In this document: positions 21,760 through 35,302 of the stretch, one piece after another
Numbering within the stretch: the first letter of the stretch is position 1
Layout: each line of letters starts with the position of its first letter
Assembly (NCBI RefSeq): GCF_020283565.1
Contig: NC_060059.1
Coordinates: forward strand, 12,593,501 to 12,657,500
Direction of reading: 5' to 3'
Length of the DNA stretch: 64,000 nucleotides
From: Trifolium pratense
Lineage: Eukaryota > Streptophyta > Magnoliopsida > Fabales > Fabaceae
Made by a program: the position numbers and the translations under genes
The notes under the pieces: model-generated
Databases searched by the model: none
What the model was told of the DNA's origin: nothing
The model's input: only the letters and a program-made list of their open reading frames with translations

Positions 21760-24700
21760 GACAAACTCTCAAATAGTTGGCTCCGTATTGTTTCTTCCAT
21801 GATGCAAACAACCCTAATGTTAATGCTCCTTAGGTTAAACTGTTCTACCCTATTGTCACATGCCTTGCTCAAATATGGAATATAGTTGATGTCAATCTTT
21901 GTGATAATTGTTTACCACCAGTGGGATTGTACAGAGAGAAGGATGAATTATAAAAGGACTAATGACGAATAGAAAATGTTAGATAAAGATTCTGAGCCGC
22001 AGCACATTTTAAATGCCTTGATAATCAACCTTAAAATTTAAGATATCTTGATAACAGTGATGGATTGTTTGGATGTGGTTATTTAGAGCTTAGTTGGGTT
22101 TATATCATAGTTAGGCTCTTATTTTTTATTTTATTTTTTGAAAATAGTAAAGCTCTTATTTTAATATTTGGATATACTTATAAAATTGCTAGTAACATTT
22201 CCACCAGCTGTTTTTCAGCTGGATTATGAATAAGTGTTCGATTATGCTCTCTAGAACAGCTTATTGAATAAGCCCATGATTATGAGCCTGTTTGTCTTGT
22301 TTTAGTAGTTTCTAAGAAATAATATGATTTTAATGCGTGTAGTAGATGAGCGAGAAGATTAAAAAAATGTTTTTCATTATTAAAAACAAACACATATCTG
22401 CTTTTTGTTTGCAGAAAAATCTCTAAGAAATAATCTCTAGTTTATTTCATCTGAAAATCACTTTATTTAATCATAAACAAATGAGCAATAAGTTGTTTAT
22501 CGATTTGCATCGTGAATCTTTGTCTGTGAAGTTTTTGCACTTTAGACATGTTTCTTGCAATTGTCTTGTATATTAATCTTAGTAGGATTTATGGATTCTT
22601 GGGGATTCTTTAACTTGCTGCGTAACACACTATGTATGCTGCTGTTTCGTTCTTTTGCATATTATATTATATATGTTAATGCCCGCGTTGTGTTGTCCTT
22701 TTGATGAGGTGGTGTTATTATTCTATGAAATGAAGACGCTTCATTGGCCTCTGACCTTATTTATCTTTGTGAACACATAGATGTGACATTTTCCACAAGA
22801 TTTTGTATTTCGAACAAGACGATTTGTATTCATAGCATATTGATGATGTGAATTTGGTAGTCTCTTAAAAGGAGAGTATATGAATATCATCATCATTGAA
22901 GACTAAACATCAATGAAATTTTTTGTAGGAACTAAACTTAATAGGAGGAGTGTATTTTATATGAACAAGACATATTTAACTATTTTATTTGAAGTCTTTG
23001 TTATATTTTTTTTAATAGTTGTATCACTCTAAAAGAGATTTGTTAATTTTCTTAAAAACTAATGCTTAATGTGGCGGAGATTCTCCAAAGGAGATTGTTA
23101 TTTGTTAATGAATCAGTAATAAGTGCCTTTTCTTGTACTCTTTTATTGCTTTGAAATAACAACAAATTGGAGTACTTAATGTGGTGCTTGTTATATGTTT
23201 TGATACCGGGTTAGTCATTACTTTTATCATTTTAATATGTTGACATTGTCTCTTCGTAAATTGTGCAGCATATAGGTGATTTTACCTATGCAAGGCTAGC
23301 AGATTTTGGAGCTGCAATATCTGGGGCAAACAAATTGCAATGCCAACAAGTTCTTGAAGAGCTAGATGTGTGTAAATTCGGAGTTGACACCTAAAAAAAT
23401 ATCGACTGTGGATTTTTTTTGTTCTGTATTAGTATCAAAATAAAAAAGATTTGAACAGTAAAACACTAATTTTTTAACATTTGGAGGTGCATTTGTTGTC
23501 TTGTTGGGCAGGTTTATAAACGATTGAAACTTACACTTGAGTTGGTAAAGAAAGAGATTGAAATCAGTAAGATTCAGGTAACAATGTGTTTGGCTTTCTT
23601 GTGGTCTATACTTAATTTTTCATCATTTATTTTTAAAAGTTTGTGTTTATTATTGCAGGAATCAATTGCAAAAGCAATTGAAGAAAAGATTAGTGGTGAG
23701 CAGCGCCGTTATTTATTAAACGAGCAGCTCAAGGCCATAAAGAAGGTACAAAGCCTTCATGATTTGGTTTGATTGGTGTACCTCTTAATCCTAGACAAAC
23801 TTGTTTTTCTCTGATATCCATGAAATTCTACGATTCCGAAAGTTGGTTTATTGCATCTATTATGCCTGTATTGTACAATCATTTATGTTAGCTTTGCACA
23901 CAAAATACTTTTTGTATTCCTTTTTTCTATACTTGGGTAAAGCTTATATATAACCTTGTTCTCGACAAGCTCTTGGCTTTAACCAGTTAGCTAAGCTAAG
24001 CTGTGCTTTGGGCACCATTGCTTTGCAGAACCCCTAATTCTATGTGTAGATCCTGATCTCATAATTTACTACTAACGGCTACGGTAGTTCTTATAGTTTA
24101 TCGTCTGGTCTAGAAATTTTTGGTGCGACCTAGGCCTTTTATCTTCCTGGTGCCATTTCCTTTATCCTAACACAAGTGCAGTTATAATTTATATGTATAT
24201 GTATAATAGGCTTTGCTGAATGCTCTACTATATAAGTTGTCTTTGATTCATTTTCATGTAATTTGAATTTTATTCCATTTGCAGGAATTGGGACTGGAGA
24301 CTGACGACAAGACAGCTCTTACTGGTTGGTTTTGATTTTTGATTTTTTTTTGTATAACAAGATGGTCGATTTCTTTGATAACTTGTTTCCTGCCCAAAAG
24401 ACTGATGTAGTGTGTATACATGTAGGCAATGTGATTGTTTCTTGAAGGACCTAGACTATGTGATTGAAATGCCAAATTACTAAAAATCTTCACCCCAACT
24501 GTTTCTGTTTTTTTTCTTCTTTCCTTTTCCCCTCTTATGTTTCTCTATGAATATCTTTCAATTTTTTTTTTTTTTTTTATATAGTCGAGTATAGGAGTAC
24601 TTTATATTGTACTTTTGTTTGTGTTTTAGTTAATAGGTTTTCTGGACTATACTTTTTGGTGAAACTTGTTGCTATGATAATATTGACTTTATTTTATTTC

Positions 24701-27700
24701 AGGTAAGTTCAGGGAAAGGATTGAACCTAAGAGAGAAAAATGCCCACCTCATGTCTTACAAGTTATAGACGAAGAACTCACAAAGCTACAGCTGTTGGAG
24801 GCTAGTTCTAGTGAGTTCAGTGTTACCCGTAACTATTTGGACTGGTTGACTGCACTGCCTTGGGGTGAATACAGGTTTGTATACATGGGATTTCATTCTT
24901 ATTACTATTGCTAGAGTAGTTTAAATTATTTAAGATTTAAATGTATGCCTCATGATTTAGCACAGCTTGCTGAACAAGGTTTTAGGAAGGCCCTTAGAAG
25001 TTGACAACTAAAATGCACAAGCATAACTTTATAGGCCCCTTGGATGAACTAAGTTTGTTTTTTTGTAAATTACTGTATTGAAAATCTTGAGTCTGAATCT
25101 GTTAATTTCCCAATCCAGTGATGAGAACTTTGATGTTACTCGGGCACAAAAGATTCTTGATGAAGACCATTATGGATTAACTGATGTGAAGGAAAGAATA
25201 TTGGAATTCATAGCTGTTGGGAAATTAAGAGGGACTTCACAAGGTAACTAATTCATGTAATGTATCCCAAAGATTTATTATATGCATGTTTAGTTTGTGA
25301 CAAATACTACCCTGCGTGTTTTAATGTCTACCAAATAATATATTGATATAGTTTCTTGAAATAGGCTAGTTCCTTTCACTAAGCAGTATTAAATCACCAT
25401 ATACTTGATGCCGTTTTTTCTATTTATATACATTTTGTGGCAAGACAAACCTGTTCTTGACCCTGGAGTGCATGCTATTGGTTATTTTAACTGGTAAAAA
25501 ATCGAAATAACAATTTAGAAAATTATGGGCATGCTTGATTTGGTCAGGCTTTGAAATGTGATGCCTACTCATGCGACACTCAATTTTAGGTGTTTTGTGC
25601 CGATTGTAACTCAAAACGCTTTACGATATTGGCCTCTTAAGCCAATTCATTTATTTAATGTTTAAGCCTTTGGTGCTTGCTTATGGTCTTTGCTGAAAAG
25701 TCTGACATGGCTCCTGATCTTTCTCATATGTAGGAAAAATTATCTGTCTTTCTGGTCCACCAGGAGTGGGAAAAACGAGTATTGGCCGCTCAATTGCACG
25801 TGCCTTGAACCGTGAGTTCTTCCGATTCTCTGTTGGAGGATTGGCTGATGTGGCTGAAATCAAGGTAAATAAAATATCTGTTTCCTTTAATAGGTTTAAT
25901 TGATACCAGTTATATAGTAATGTGCTGTGGTGTTTTGTATCATTAATATTGAATTTTACAGGGGCATCGTCGAACATATATAGGTGCTATGCCAGGAAAG
26001 ATGGTACAATGCCTTAAGAATGTGGGAACAGCCAACCCTCTTGTTTTGATTGATGAGATTGACAAAGTAAGATGTCGCTAAACAGTTTAATTTATTTATG
26101 GCTAAGTAATTTTGTTTACTGATTTTCCTATGGTATACACTCTCCTGGTCCTAATAAATAATATATAATAATGCGTGAATTTTGGTTTTATTAATTTTTA
26201 CGTCTCCTAATCTCAAATATTCCATTAAAAGGACAATTAGCATTATTGACACTGTTTTATTCAATTGGTAGTTGGGTAGAGGGCATGCTGGTGATCCAGC
26301 AAGTGCTTTGCTAGAGCTCCTGGACCCCGAGCAGAATGCTAATTTTCTGGACCACTATCTTGATGTTCCCATTGATCTATCGAAGGTAAAGTATTTAATA
26401 ATCTGAGAGGTTTGTAAGAGTCAGCATTTGTGCATGGTTTATTTGTAAAATGTTTGTTGCTAATCTAAACGGACTTACTTTATCTTTCTATTACTCTGGG
26501 TAGTCAAATAATTTTTGAATGGATAGTTTTCAATGAGTACCCTGAAGTCAAAGTTAGCACATTGTGAATGTTTTTACCACTACAACTGATGCACTGGAAT
26601 CACGCTGCAGGTTCTTTTTGTTTGCACTGCAAATGTAGTGGAGATGATACCAAATCCCTTATTGGATAGGATGGAGGTTGTTGCTATTGCTGGGTATATT
26701 GCTGATGAGAAAATGCACATTGCAAGAGATTATCTGGAAAAAACTACACGTGAAGCATGTGGAATAAAGCCGGAACAAGTATTTATCTTTACCACCTGTT
26801 TACAGAGTTCCTTTTCCTGCAATGGTTTGCTAGCATAATGATGCCATCGTTTATTGCCTTATTTTGTTTAATTGGTTGAAAAGGTTGTTGACTACAAAAA
26901 ATAACTTGCTTCAGGTGGAGGTGACTGATGCTGCTCTTCTTGCTCTAATAGAAAATTACTGCCGAGAATCAGGAGTCAGAAACCTTCAAAAGCACATAGA
27001 GAAAATTTACCGGAAGGTCTGTAGTTGTATTTTGGTCAATACTATCAGTTTTTAGTTACTGAAGCAGTGAAATACGATATGGTGTGTATGGTTGAAAAGA
27101 CAGCCACTCTTGATCTATTCGTTTTTAATTTATTGACTGCATTAGTTCATCACTACATCTGAATTTAAATTTAGTAAATGGATCATGTGTCCTAAATATT
27201 CTGTTTATGGCATCGCAGATAGCACTACAACTTGTGAGGCAAGTGGAAACCGTTGATGCTACTATTGAACAAAATACAGATGAAACGGGTACAACTACCA
27301 TTCAAAAAGGGAACCCCGTGTTGATAGAGAGTAGCAATCCTGAACATACAGATGAAAACTCTAAAGAAGTTGTGGAAACAAATCCACCGGAAGATCAATC
27401 TCAATGTGTTGACAACAAATCTACAGATACGGAGGTAGTATAACACTGAAAGCACAATCATAGTTCTCTCTCTTGTAAAAAGATTATTTTCTTATTTTGT
27501 TCATTGAGCAAGAAAACAATGACCTACTAATGCCAAGCATTAATGGGACGTTGAAAATTCTTAATATATATTTCAATGATATGCTAGGCAGTATACTTGC
27601 ATTTTTTGGGTTTTACCGGTTTTTCTACAACTGTTGTACAATTGGTACAACCGCTTTTAACCAGCAAAATATTATGAGGCTGTCTGTCTGAAGACTTCAA

Positions 27701-28804
27701 TCTGGAATCCAAAATATTTTCTGTGGTCCAATAACCACTACATAAACTTTTTTTTTCTGTGCAACCTTAGACTTTTATGTGGTCCTTTTCTTCTGATTCA
27801 CAAATTTGATATTTATGGATATTAATTTTGGTAGGTTACAAAAGAAAGAGAGGAAGATAAGGAAATTGAAACAAAGACTGTTGAAAAGGTATTGATTGAT
27901 AAATCAAATTTAGATGATTATGTTGGCAAGCCTGTCTTCCATGCAGAGCGCATCTATGATCAGACACCTACTGGGGTTGTCATGGGTCTTGCCTGGACTG
28001 CAATGGGCGGTTCCACGCTGTATATAGAGACTACACTTGTTGAGGAAGGGGACGGAAAAGGAGCACTAAATACCACCGGTCAATTAGGAGATGTGATGAA
28101 AGAAAGTGCTCAAATAGCTCACACAGTTGCCAGAGCTATTCTGCTGGAGAAAGAACCAGAAAACCCTTTCTTTGCCAATGCAAAGTTACACCTCCATGTT
28201 CCTGCAGGGGCTACACCAAAGGATGGACCAAGTGCTGGTTGTACGATGACCACTTCTCTGTTGTCCCTTGCCTTGAAGAAGCCTGTGAAGAAGGATCTAG
28301 CAATGACTGGGGAAGTTACACTTACAGGGAAGATTCTTCCCATTGGCGGGGTATGTTGAGAAAATTTTAATATTTTTGTTACATAATTTTTGGATACAGG
28401 AACTACTCTGCATCTTCAGCTGTCACCAGTTTTATACAACATGAGTAGCTACTGCTGTCGGTATCTACTCGCTGACAAATAACATTAAGAATATATTAAA
28501 ATTTTAAAGTCCTGTAGGAACTTTTTCCCAACAAGATGATTATTCATAGCCATGACTTCTTTTTGCACATTTTGTGTTTCTGAAACTCTGTGAATGGCTA
28601 TGAAATTTGCAGGTTAAGGAGAAAACCATTGCTGCAAGAAGGAGTGAAGTTAAGACTATAATATTTCCTTCAGCTAACAAGAGAGATTTTGACGAGCTAG
28701 CGCCTAATGTAAAAGAAGGTCTTGATGTGCATTTTGTTGATGACTACATGCAGATCTTTGATTTGGCTTTTGGTGATGAGAAGTCTCACAATACAGAGAA
28801 TTAA
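18850..28804 (+). CDS. LON1: ATP-dependent Lon protease, mitochondrial type (20 exons, 968 aa)
   Basis: Degrades damaged matrix proteins and assists organelle assembly. Exons: 18850-19134, 20354-20419, 20617-20808, 20920-20985, 21157-21198, 21394-21516, 23269-23367, 23512-23577, 23659-23745, 24285-24324, 24703-24874, 25119-25243, 25734-25864, 25962-26066, 26272-26385, 26611-26778, 26915-27016, 27219-27434, 27835-28350, 28613-28804; phases agree throughout. Residues 1 to about 90 are a Ser/Arg-rich presequence. The substrate domain starts [17 protein letters not shown]+ has Walker A GPPGVGKT (462-469) and Walker B LVLIDEID. The protease dyad is S866 (KDGPSAG) and K909 (VKEK). Exon 18 is a low-conservation acidic linker. 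Intron 5 has a GC donor. It looks functional and close to Arabidopsis LON1. Confidence 0.97.
19356..19543. mobile_element. MITE in Lon intron 1
   Basis: Ends TGTTTGGATAAACAACTTAT and, reversed, CGTTTGGATTGTCTTATATG; the inside pairs through agcgcttat/ataagcgctt words (ctatcatgataagcgcttat). It is typical of a legume MITE family. The target duplication was not settled. Confidence 0.6.
21254..21327. repeat. (TA)n microsatellite in Lon intron 5
   Basis: About 37 TA units, filling the middle of a 195-base intron. Confidence 0.95.
21682..21756. repeat. (TA)n microsatellite in Lon intron 6
   Basis: About 37 TA units, 166 bases downstream of exon 6, in the largest intron of the gene (1752 bases). 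Confidence 0.95.
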
Positions 28805-30104
28805 ATCACTAATGCCCTGCAGGATTCTTTATTGAGCTGGGAACTGGTCTGAGTTTTGTACCATATCGATTTATTTATTAGGATCGATGATTTTTCAGAG
28901 GTTTATTCATCTCTTCCCTTGTGTTCAGGGCGAAGTATACTTTTCTTTTTTCAGTCAAGTGCATCCCAAATGTAATATGTATATTCATCTCTATATTATT
29001 TATTTAAAGTTATATTTTTGCAAAGACTGGGACTTGGCCAGTGCATGGTCTGGTTCATAAAATAACCAAGCCAAACTGTAATCTGCACTGAACCCAACCT
29101 AAAAAAACCAAACCATTAGCTAAATGAACTGTCATTCTTTTATGATTTAGTAACTACACTCTTTTAGAAGTTCAATTCGGTGAACTACAATTACGATAAC
29201 AGAACCAATTATATGTGTTTTGCCTGAGAATATAACACTTCTGATCTTGAGTTCTATACATGTTACTACTTCCACCTTAATGTGCAAAACAAATTATATA
29301 CATATTTCTAAAAATATAACTACCTTTATTGTAAAAAAAAGAAATATAATTGGCTTTAATTTCTTTTTTCCTAATTTTTAACTATATATCCATTAATCAT
29401 ACTCCGTAAGTGGTTAATGAAGGTTCTAATAGAATCATTGACACTTTTCTTAATTTTGTGACTTCATTAAAAAAACACACGTGCTATATAATAATTATAT
29501 TGATAGTACTATAGATATAGTGTGCTTTCCCTCCAGGGGCCTCCACCCCACCTTCAGTAAGAAAGATTGAAAGGGACGGACGGATAGATATCATTACTTT
29601 ACCGACGGCTGATGATTTATGAATTGCTTCCTCTTAGATTTTGTGACGCAAGAGGTGCCAAATCTTTCTCCATGTCACACCCACGCGTATATAATATAGT
29701 TTATATGATTCTTTTTTTCAGATTTTTATGTTCTCTATATTCTAGAGAAAAGTACTCCTATATATTTTAGGTGACATAAGTGTGGTAGATACTTAGGTCA
29801 CTTAATTATAATTCTTGGTTCGATTTCTAATCGATATGTATATAGAAGTATTTGTTGGAAAAAGTTAATCCTTTAAGCGGATTTCAATTACCTCAAGAGA
29901 AACGGTCCATACAGTTGTGCAACAAGAGTTACAAGAGGATATCTTTTGTTAATTTAAAAAAGTATATTATATTTTAGTTCTTGAGGAAAAATATGGCATA
30001 CAACCAATACTATATAATATTCATGAACTCATTAAACAAATAATAGTAGTGAGTTTTTTTTTTTTACTAAAAATAATAGTAGTGAGTTTTATGATCACTA
30101 ACTC
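28805..30104. other. Lon 3'UTR and intergenic
   Basis: The first about 200 bases are likely Lon 3'UTR. The rest is AT-rich and has no ORF or repeat that I can name. Confidence 0.5.
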
Positions 30105-30290
30105 TTGCGCATAAGATTTTATTGTATTGCCGAATATGGCACAATTATTAGAAAGTGTAAGGCTCTTTTAAATTGTTTGCAAAATTTTAAGGTTAGTTTT
30201 ATTCGGAGACAAGCAAACTTTGTTACTCACACCCTTGTAAGGGCGTCAAGGTCGTATGTTAGTTCCAAAAAGATTTTATTGTATTCAAAA
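30105..30290 (+). pseudogene. LINE ORF2 remnant: end of RNase H-like domain
   Basis: The plus frame reads CKALLNCLQNFKVSFIRRQA NFVTHTLVRASRSYVS, matching the closing part of the RVT_3 RNase H-like domain of plant L1 LINEs (CxxLL...V.FVRRQAN.VAHTLARASRS). Nothing of the reverse transcriptase lies upstream, as expected for a 5'-truncated or decayed LINE copy. Confidence 0.75.
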
Positions 30291-30356
30291 GAGAGAATAA
30301 TTATTGTTAAATAGCAACGAAACTTTCATATTTAAAAATAATATACAATTTAATCT

Positions 30357-30577
30357 ATTTTTTTTTGAAAACTTGGTATCCGGTCTTAGGACCGACTAAT
30401 CCAAGAGGACCAATCCCACCGCCCACTTGCGGGGGCCCCATTTAAAGCCAGAGTTTTTTTTCTCTGTATGGACTTAGCCCACCGAAATTGGCACCAGTGG
30501 GAATCGAACCTGAGACCTTGAGAGGAGCATACTCCAAGGGCCCAAGCCAACACCACTCGACCAATCCCAAGTGGGTT
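30357..30577 (-). mobile_element. tRNA-derived SINE, 221 bp, with 15-bp target duplication
   Basis: Minus strand from 30577: a head with polymerase III box A TGGTCGAGTGGT and box B GGTTCGATTCC about 35 bases later, as in a tRNA. A tRNA-unrelated body follows, then an A-rich tail (T run at 30357-30366 on plus). Both sides carry tatacaatttaatct (30342-30356 and 30578-30592), a perfect 15-bp target duplication, so the borders are firm and the insertion is recent. It is close to, but independent of, the LINE remnant at 30.1 kb. Confidence 0.92.
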
Positions 30578-30592
30578 TATACAATTTAATCT

Positions 30593-31362
30593 TGATATGT
30601 ATCTTAAGTTTTTTGCTTTATTTTAATCTCTTAAATTACAAACTTTAGATAATTTAATCTTAAATTTTTTTCGTTTTATTTTAATCTCTTAAAATTATGA
30701 ATTTTGAATATTTTCATCCTTTAAATTATAAATATTAAGATATTTCTGACTCTAATATAGAAGAATTAAATTGTATAAATTTTATAACTTAAAAGATCAA
30801 AGTGTCCAACATTTACAAAACTAAATTTTATAATATTCATAATTTTAAAGTATTAAAATAAAACAAAAAGGAAACTTAACAGACCAAAGTAAAACTTAAA
30901 AATAACTTAAATATTCAGAAGTGTAATTTAGCCTTTAATATATATATTTTTTTAAAAAGACTCCTAATTTATTTTTGACCAGGAAAAATAAAGTAGTCTA
31001 CTAACAGTCATAAGAATTATTAGTATCAACTTAAAAAAATCTTTATTGACTCAACAACTGTATAAGCTAAGCTTTAGTCAAAAAAGAAAAACTGTTTAAG
31101 TTAATTAAGAATGAGAATAATATCCTACTAGTCCTAATAGAAAGACGTGACGTGTGAGTTAGTCCTAGTCATCCATATTTCATTGAGAGTGACTTTGGTG
31201 ACTAATTAATCATTCCAAAGATCTCAAAGTGGGTTGATGGGATAGTGTGAGGTAAACCTGAAAGTGACAGTTGATCACTTCGGATTTATGGTTGGAATGC
31301 AAAACTGCTCTAATTTGTTAATTGTTAGTACCAAAATATCTAAATACAGTTATATATCTAAA
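30593..31362. other. Intergenic, very AT-rich
   Basis: Runs such as tcttaaattaca and ttaaaattat recur on both strands, suggesting decayed repeat, but I cannot define an element. No gene seen. Confidence 0.5.
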
Positions 31363-31370
31363 TATATTTA

Positions 31371-31556
31371 AGGGTATTGCTAAATAGTGCCTCCGGGGCA
31401 CTCTTTAAGCATTCTATTTGAAGAAATAATTTACTCAAAAAGTGGAATATTTCAATTTTCGAGGCGTTGACTTCACATATTTCCATAAAATTTTAACAAA
31501 AACTTACTATTTAAGATGCTTAAAGAATGCCCCGGAGACACCGTTTAGCATTTTCC
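31371..31556. mobile_element. MITE, 186 bp, with 8-bp target duplication
   Basis: Left AGGGTATTGCTAAATAGTGC CTCCGGGGCACTCTTTAAGC and right arm reversed GGAAAATGCTAAACGGTGTC TCCGGGGCATTCTTTAAGC pair over about 40 bases. Both sides show tatattta (31363-31370, 31557-31564). A related, more decayed copy lies at 56085-56270. Confidence 0.8.
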
Positions 31557-31564
31557 TATATTTA

Positions 31565-32869
31565 ATTAGTAGTATTAAGCTAAGAATAAGATCATGCTAG
31601 GATTTGAATCTTTTGGAGCACGATATTCATAAGTAATATATATATGTTAATTAAAAGATAAGTATCCAGATTATAATATACTAATATATACTTAAGCATT
31701 TATTAAAAAAATATGAGTTTGGTTTGGTGATGAGAGTTAAAAAAATGAAGTGGTTAGAAAAACTGTGATGATTAATCCTCTTTTCCAACATAATATTAAG
31801 GATAAAATTAAACTCTTTAAATTAGGTTAGATAATCATGTATTAGAAGACTGTTGTAAATAATTTGAACAAGAAACGATGAAAGTGAATATAATGACATC
31901 TACACAAGTAATAATTTTCAAAACGTGGTGAATAGTACTAAGTTTTAGGTTTGATTTGTCACCACCAATATATGTCAATCGGATGCAAATTTAAATAGCT
32001 AACTTGACAATTTCCCTTTATAATATTTTGGAAATCATGAATGAATTGCGCACACACTCCAAGCGTATGAATCAATGATATCTTATGAAATAAAGTTTAT
32101 CAGTTACTCTCGTGTGCATTAGTGAATTGTTTAGAAATTCTCCAACATAATTCTGTTGAGTTTTTTTTTTTTACTCACATTAACTCTTTTAGTTACTAAT
32201 TTTTTGAAGTTTAAAATAATAAATTTCTTCAGTGCATCGCACATTTGAGATGTATCAATACCGGTACATTGATACCATGACACTTCTCTAAATTAAAACC
32301 AAAACCTTTTGTTTTTACTCATTATTCATAGAGTTTGAAACGAATATAATTTGAATCTTCTCCAATAAAGAAGGGAGATATTGTAAATATATAGGGGAAA
32401 AATAAACCGTGTTAGTAAAAACTGGAGGTATATGTTTATTTGATGAAAATTTAGGAGAGGTCACCGTATGTTTTACAACTAGACGGAATGTTAGTGATAA
32501 TTAATATATATTTTAGAAAGGTGGGTATAATTTCTTCCTCTAATTTATTTTATACTAGCATCCATATTTAGAGAGTGACATGCATGTACTATTAAATTTT
32601 GCAAGCATGATAGTAATAATGAATGGCGATAATGACAGATGATGAGGTATAATGTTTGAGTTGAAGAAGCACACACAAACTGACTTCCCATAATCCCATT
32701 TGAAGCCACCAAACGTCAAACTTATCCGTAAAGAGGCGCAAAGTGATCATCATATTGAGGATGAAATTATAATCTTTCACGATGCTGACCAGAGAGTGGA
32801 GACCCTAGTCCCTACCACTTCTATAGCATGGTTTCAAATTCAATACATCAACTTGCAATTTTGAGGGGA
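31565..32869. other. Intergenic, no gene seen
   Basis: AT-rich, short frames only, and no structure that I can support. Confidence 0.5.
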
Positions 32870-33034
32870 GTTCGGGAGAAACAATTGGCCAAAGCTTCAG
32901 GACCACATAAGAGAGGGAGACGTCACATCCCAACCCAAAATCTTAAGTTGTTAGGTTAATGAGTCACCTCTCTTATAAATCCAACATTCTTCCCACACAT
33001 AGTCGATGTGGGACTTAAACACTAAAACCCAACA
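32870..33034 (-). mobile_element. Copia-type LTR fragment
   Basis: On the minus strand from 33034: TGTTGGGTTTTAGTGTTTAA, then GTCCCACATCGACTATGTG and a TATA-like GGATTTATAAGAG. This is the usual opening of legume copia LTRs. It ends without a second terminus. Confidence 0.45.
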
Positions 33035-33049
33035 CAGATCACAATGCAA

Positions 33050-33175
33050 CATCTCCGATTTTAAATATAAGAAAAAATTTAATCAACAAAAGTTAATGGA
33101 TATATAGTTCAAATTTAAAATAGATATATATTAATTTTCATTATTTAAACTTTTTCTTATATTTTGGATCGGATG
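33050..33175. mobile_element. Stowaway-like MITE
   Basis: CATCTCCGATTTTAAATATAAG at the left pairs with reversed CATCCGATCCAAAATATAAG at the right; about 126 bp, AT-rich centre. Confidence 0.5.
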
Positions 33176-34299
33176 AATATTAGTGTAAAAATTCATGTGA
33201 GAAATAATATTGGTGAATTTTCTGAACATGAAACTATAAAGCTATACACAAGCTGGCTATAGGTGTGTGATTCTATATGCACAATTTGGTATGAATCCTT
33301 CTTGGATCCCACCTTCATACATTTTGCCTCTTAATTATTATAGTAATATTTTCAAAGAAAAAATGCTCGTGATTTATAAAATCCAACGTCACTTTCTCAT
33401 ATAATATTGTTGTGTATATATATAGAGATAAGTAGGAAGCTTTGAGGTTTAATTTTGAGTAAAAAAATAAAGTAGAAAGATGGTCTAATTTGGAGCACGT
33501 TGAATCATAGTATTTTATAGTTTATTTCAAGTCAAAAGATAATTCCATATTCTCGTCCTTAAGAATGATAACATCACCAGAGCTTATGATTACTCATCTA
33601 GAAAGATGGGGGCTTGGTGGGCATGTGGTTACGTGTAATTTAAATTTGTGAGATGCTTTATTTTACTAGAATATTTGAGAAATGTTATAATACTAAGTTA
33701 ATTTAATTACTATTTCAACATGATTTCATCTTGTCAAAAAAAGCTTGATTTCATATTTTCATTCCATATCCATCATATGAAAGAAAAATATAAAGCAAAT
33801 ATTTTTGTGGCAAAAAAAATGGGGGCGACCCATATATAGTACAAGGATATATATATACAAAATGTAGTTATATGACTTTAATCAAGTTGGCCATGACATA
33901 GGAATTTGGATAGTATGTATGAGGTCCTAAGTTCGATCGATCCTTATTGACAACATTGCAAACAAAAAAGAAAGTAGGCCATGAGATAAGGATGAAAAAT
34001 AAATAAACTAGTTTTAAGATTTAACTAGTTTATAGACTCATACATCACACGAGTCAATTGATTAAGGTCGGTTGATGTGTGCTTTCGCTAAATTTTTATA
34101 GAAGTAATTTATTTTGTTCTAAAAAATAAATATATATTTTAGAAATTCATGATATGATTAACATTTGTTTTTCAACTTTACTCTTAGATTTGAGGTGATT
34201 TATTTTTACAAGATTAATTATAGCTATGTATTGAAAAATGGGGTGGAGTTAATTTCATTGTTTTTTCTAATTTACCCATTTGATACATCAAACAATAAA

Positions 34300-34364
<65 letters not shown>

Positions 34365-35293
34365 AAATAAAAGTTAATTACAAATTAGTTATAGGCATTA
34401 CATGTAAATTTACTTATGTGATTTGTTCTTGTTAATTATTAGATAAATATCTCAAATTATTAAAAGTAAAGCAGACCTCACCCAATTTCATTAGTAACTC
34501 TTGTATCTCTTTTTTTTTTTTGGTTGAATTTTTTCTATATCTTTTGGTTGAAATAATAACTCTTGTATCTCTACTAGACTATACAGCTGCATTGGTGCAA
34601 CTTGAATCATTGTCTTAGTCGATGCTATAATTAATATATTCATTTTGGTGGTATAAAATAATTAAATAATTTTTTAATCACTGTTAAAAAAAAATTAATC
34701 TATGTAAAATATTAAATTGTTAAGGTTGCGAGACAATCATCATCTTATAAATCGATTTTATAAGGATGAGTTCAATTCAAATTTCAATTTTAAGATGGTA
34801 TTAGAATTTGTTCACAATCCACTGGACTGTCTACTATTAGGTTTATGATTAGATCATCCATCATTTATATCTGTGTTCAAGCTCAATACCGTTGAATGTG
34901 AGAGGGTGTATTAAAGTTGCGAGGCAATCCTCACCTTATTACAAGCTAATTTTGTAAAGAAAAGTAGGCTTAAAACTCAATTCTAACCCCAAAATTTTGA
35001 AATGAGAGAATAACAGAGTGATTTTCGGTTTGATTTATGTTATCTGTGTAGTTAAAATAAAATAAAATCTCAACATATTATATAGCAATAGGTTGGTCCA
35101 ACTTTGTTTGGTCTTATTGGCACGTCTTGTGCTAAAAGACTATTATATATATATATATATATATATCATTTTGGCTTGTTCAAAAAAAAGGTTGGTCCAA
35201 CTCATTAGAAATTTGAGTCTTTTATGCAAGTGATAAGTGTCCTCTAACAAAGATTGATCAATGTCAAATGCAAGTGATAAGTGTCCTCTAACA
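33176..35293. other. Intergenic with (TA)n tracts and LTR-like text
   Basis: Contains TA runs at 34306-34361 and 35143-35166 and a stretch at 34720-34960 with gcgaggcaatcctcacctta and gagagggtgtatta, words common at copia LTR ends. No full element and no gene. At 35226-35290 a 44-45 base segment (caagtgataagtgtcctcta onward) is repeated directly. Confidence 0.5.
34306..34361. repeat. (TA)n microsatellite
   Basis: About 28 TA units in the 28.8-36 kb gene-poor region. Confidence 0.95.
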
Positions 35294-35302
35294 AAGATCG
35301 AT

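Noticed and set aside
21201..21872. Frames rich in Ile-Tyr
   Set aside because: Translations of the (TA)n tracts inside Lon introns.
30550..30577. A tRNA gene suggested by box A and box B
   Set aside because: The sequence does not close into a cloverleaf with an acceptor stem and continues into a SINE body with tail and target duplication.
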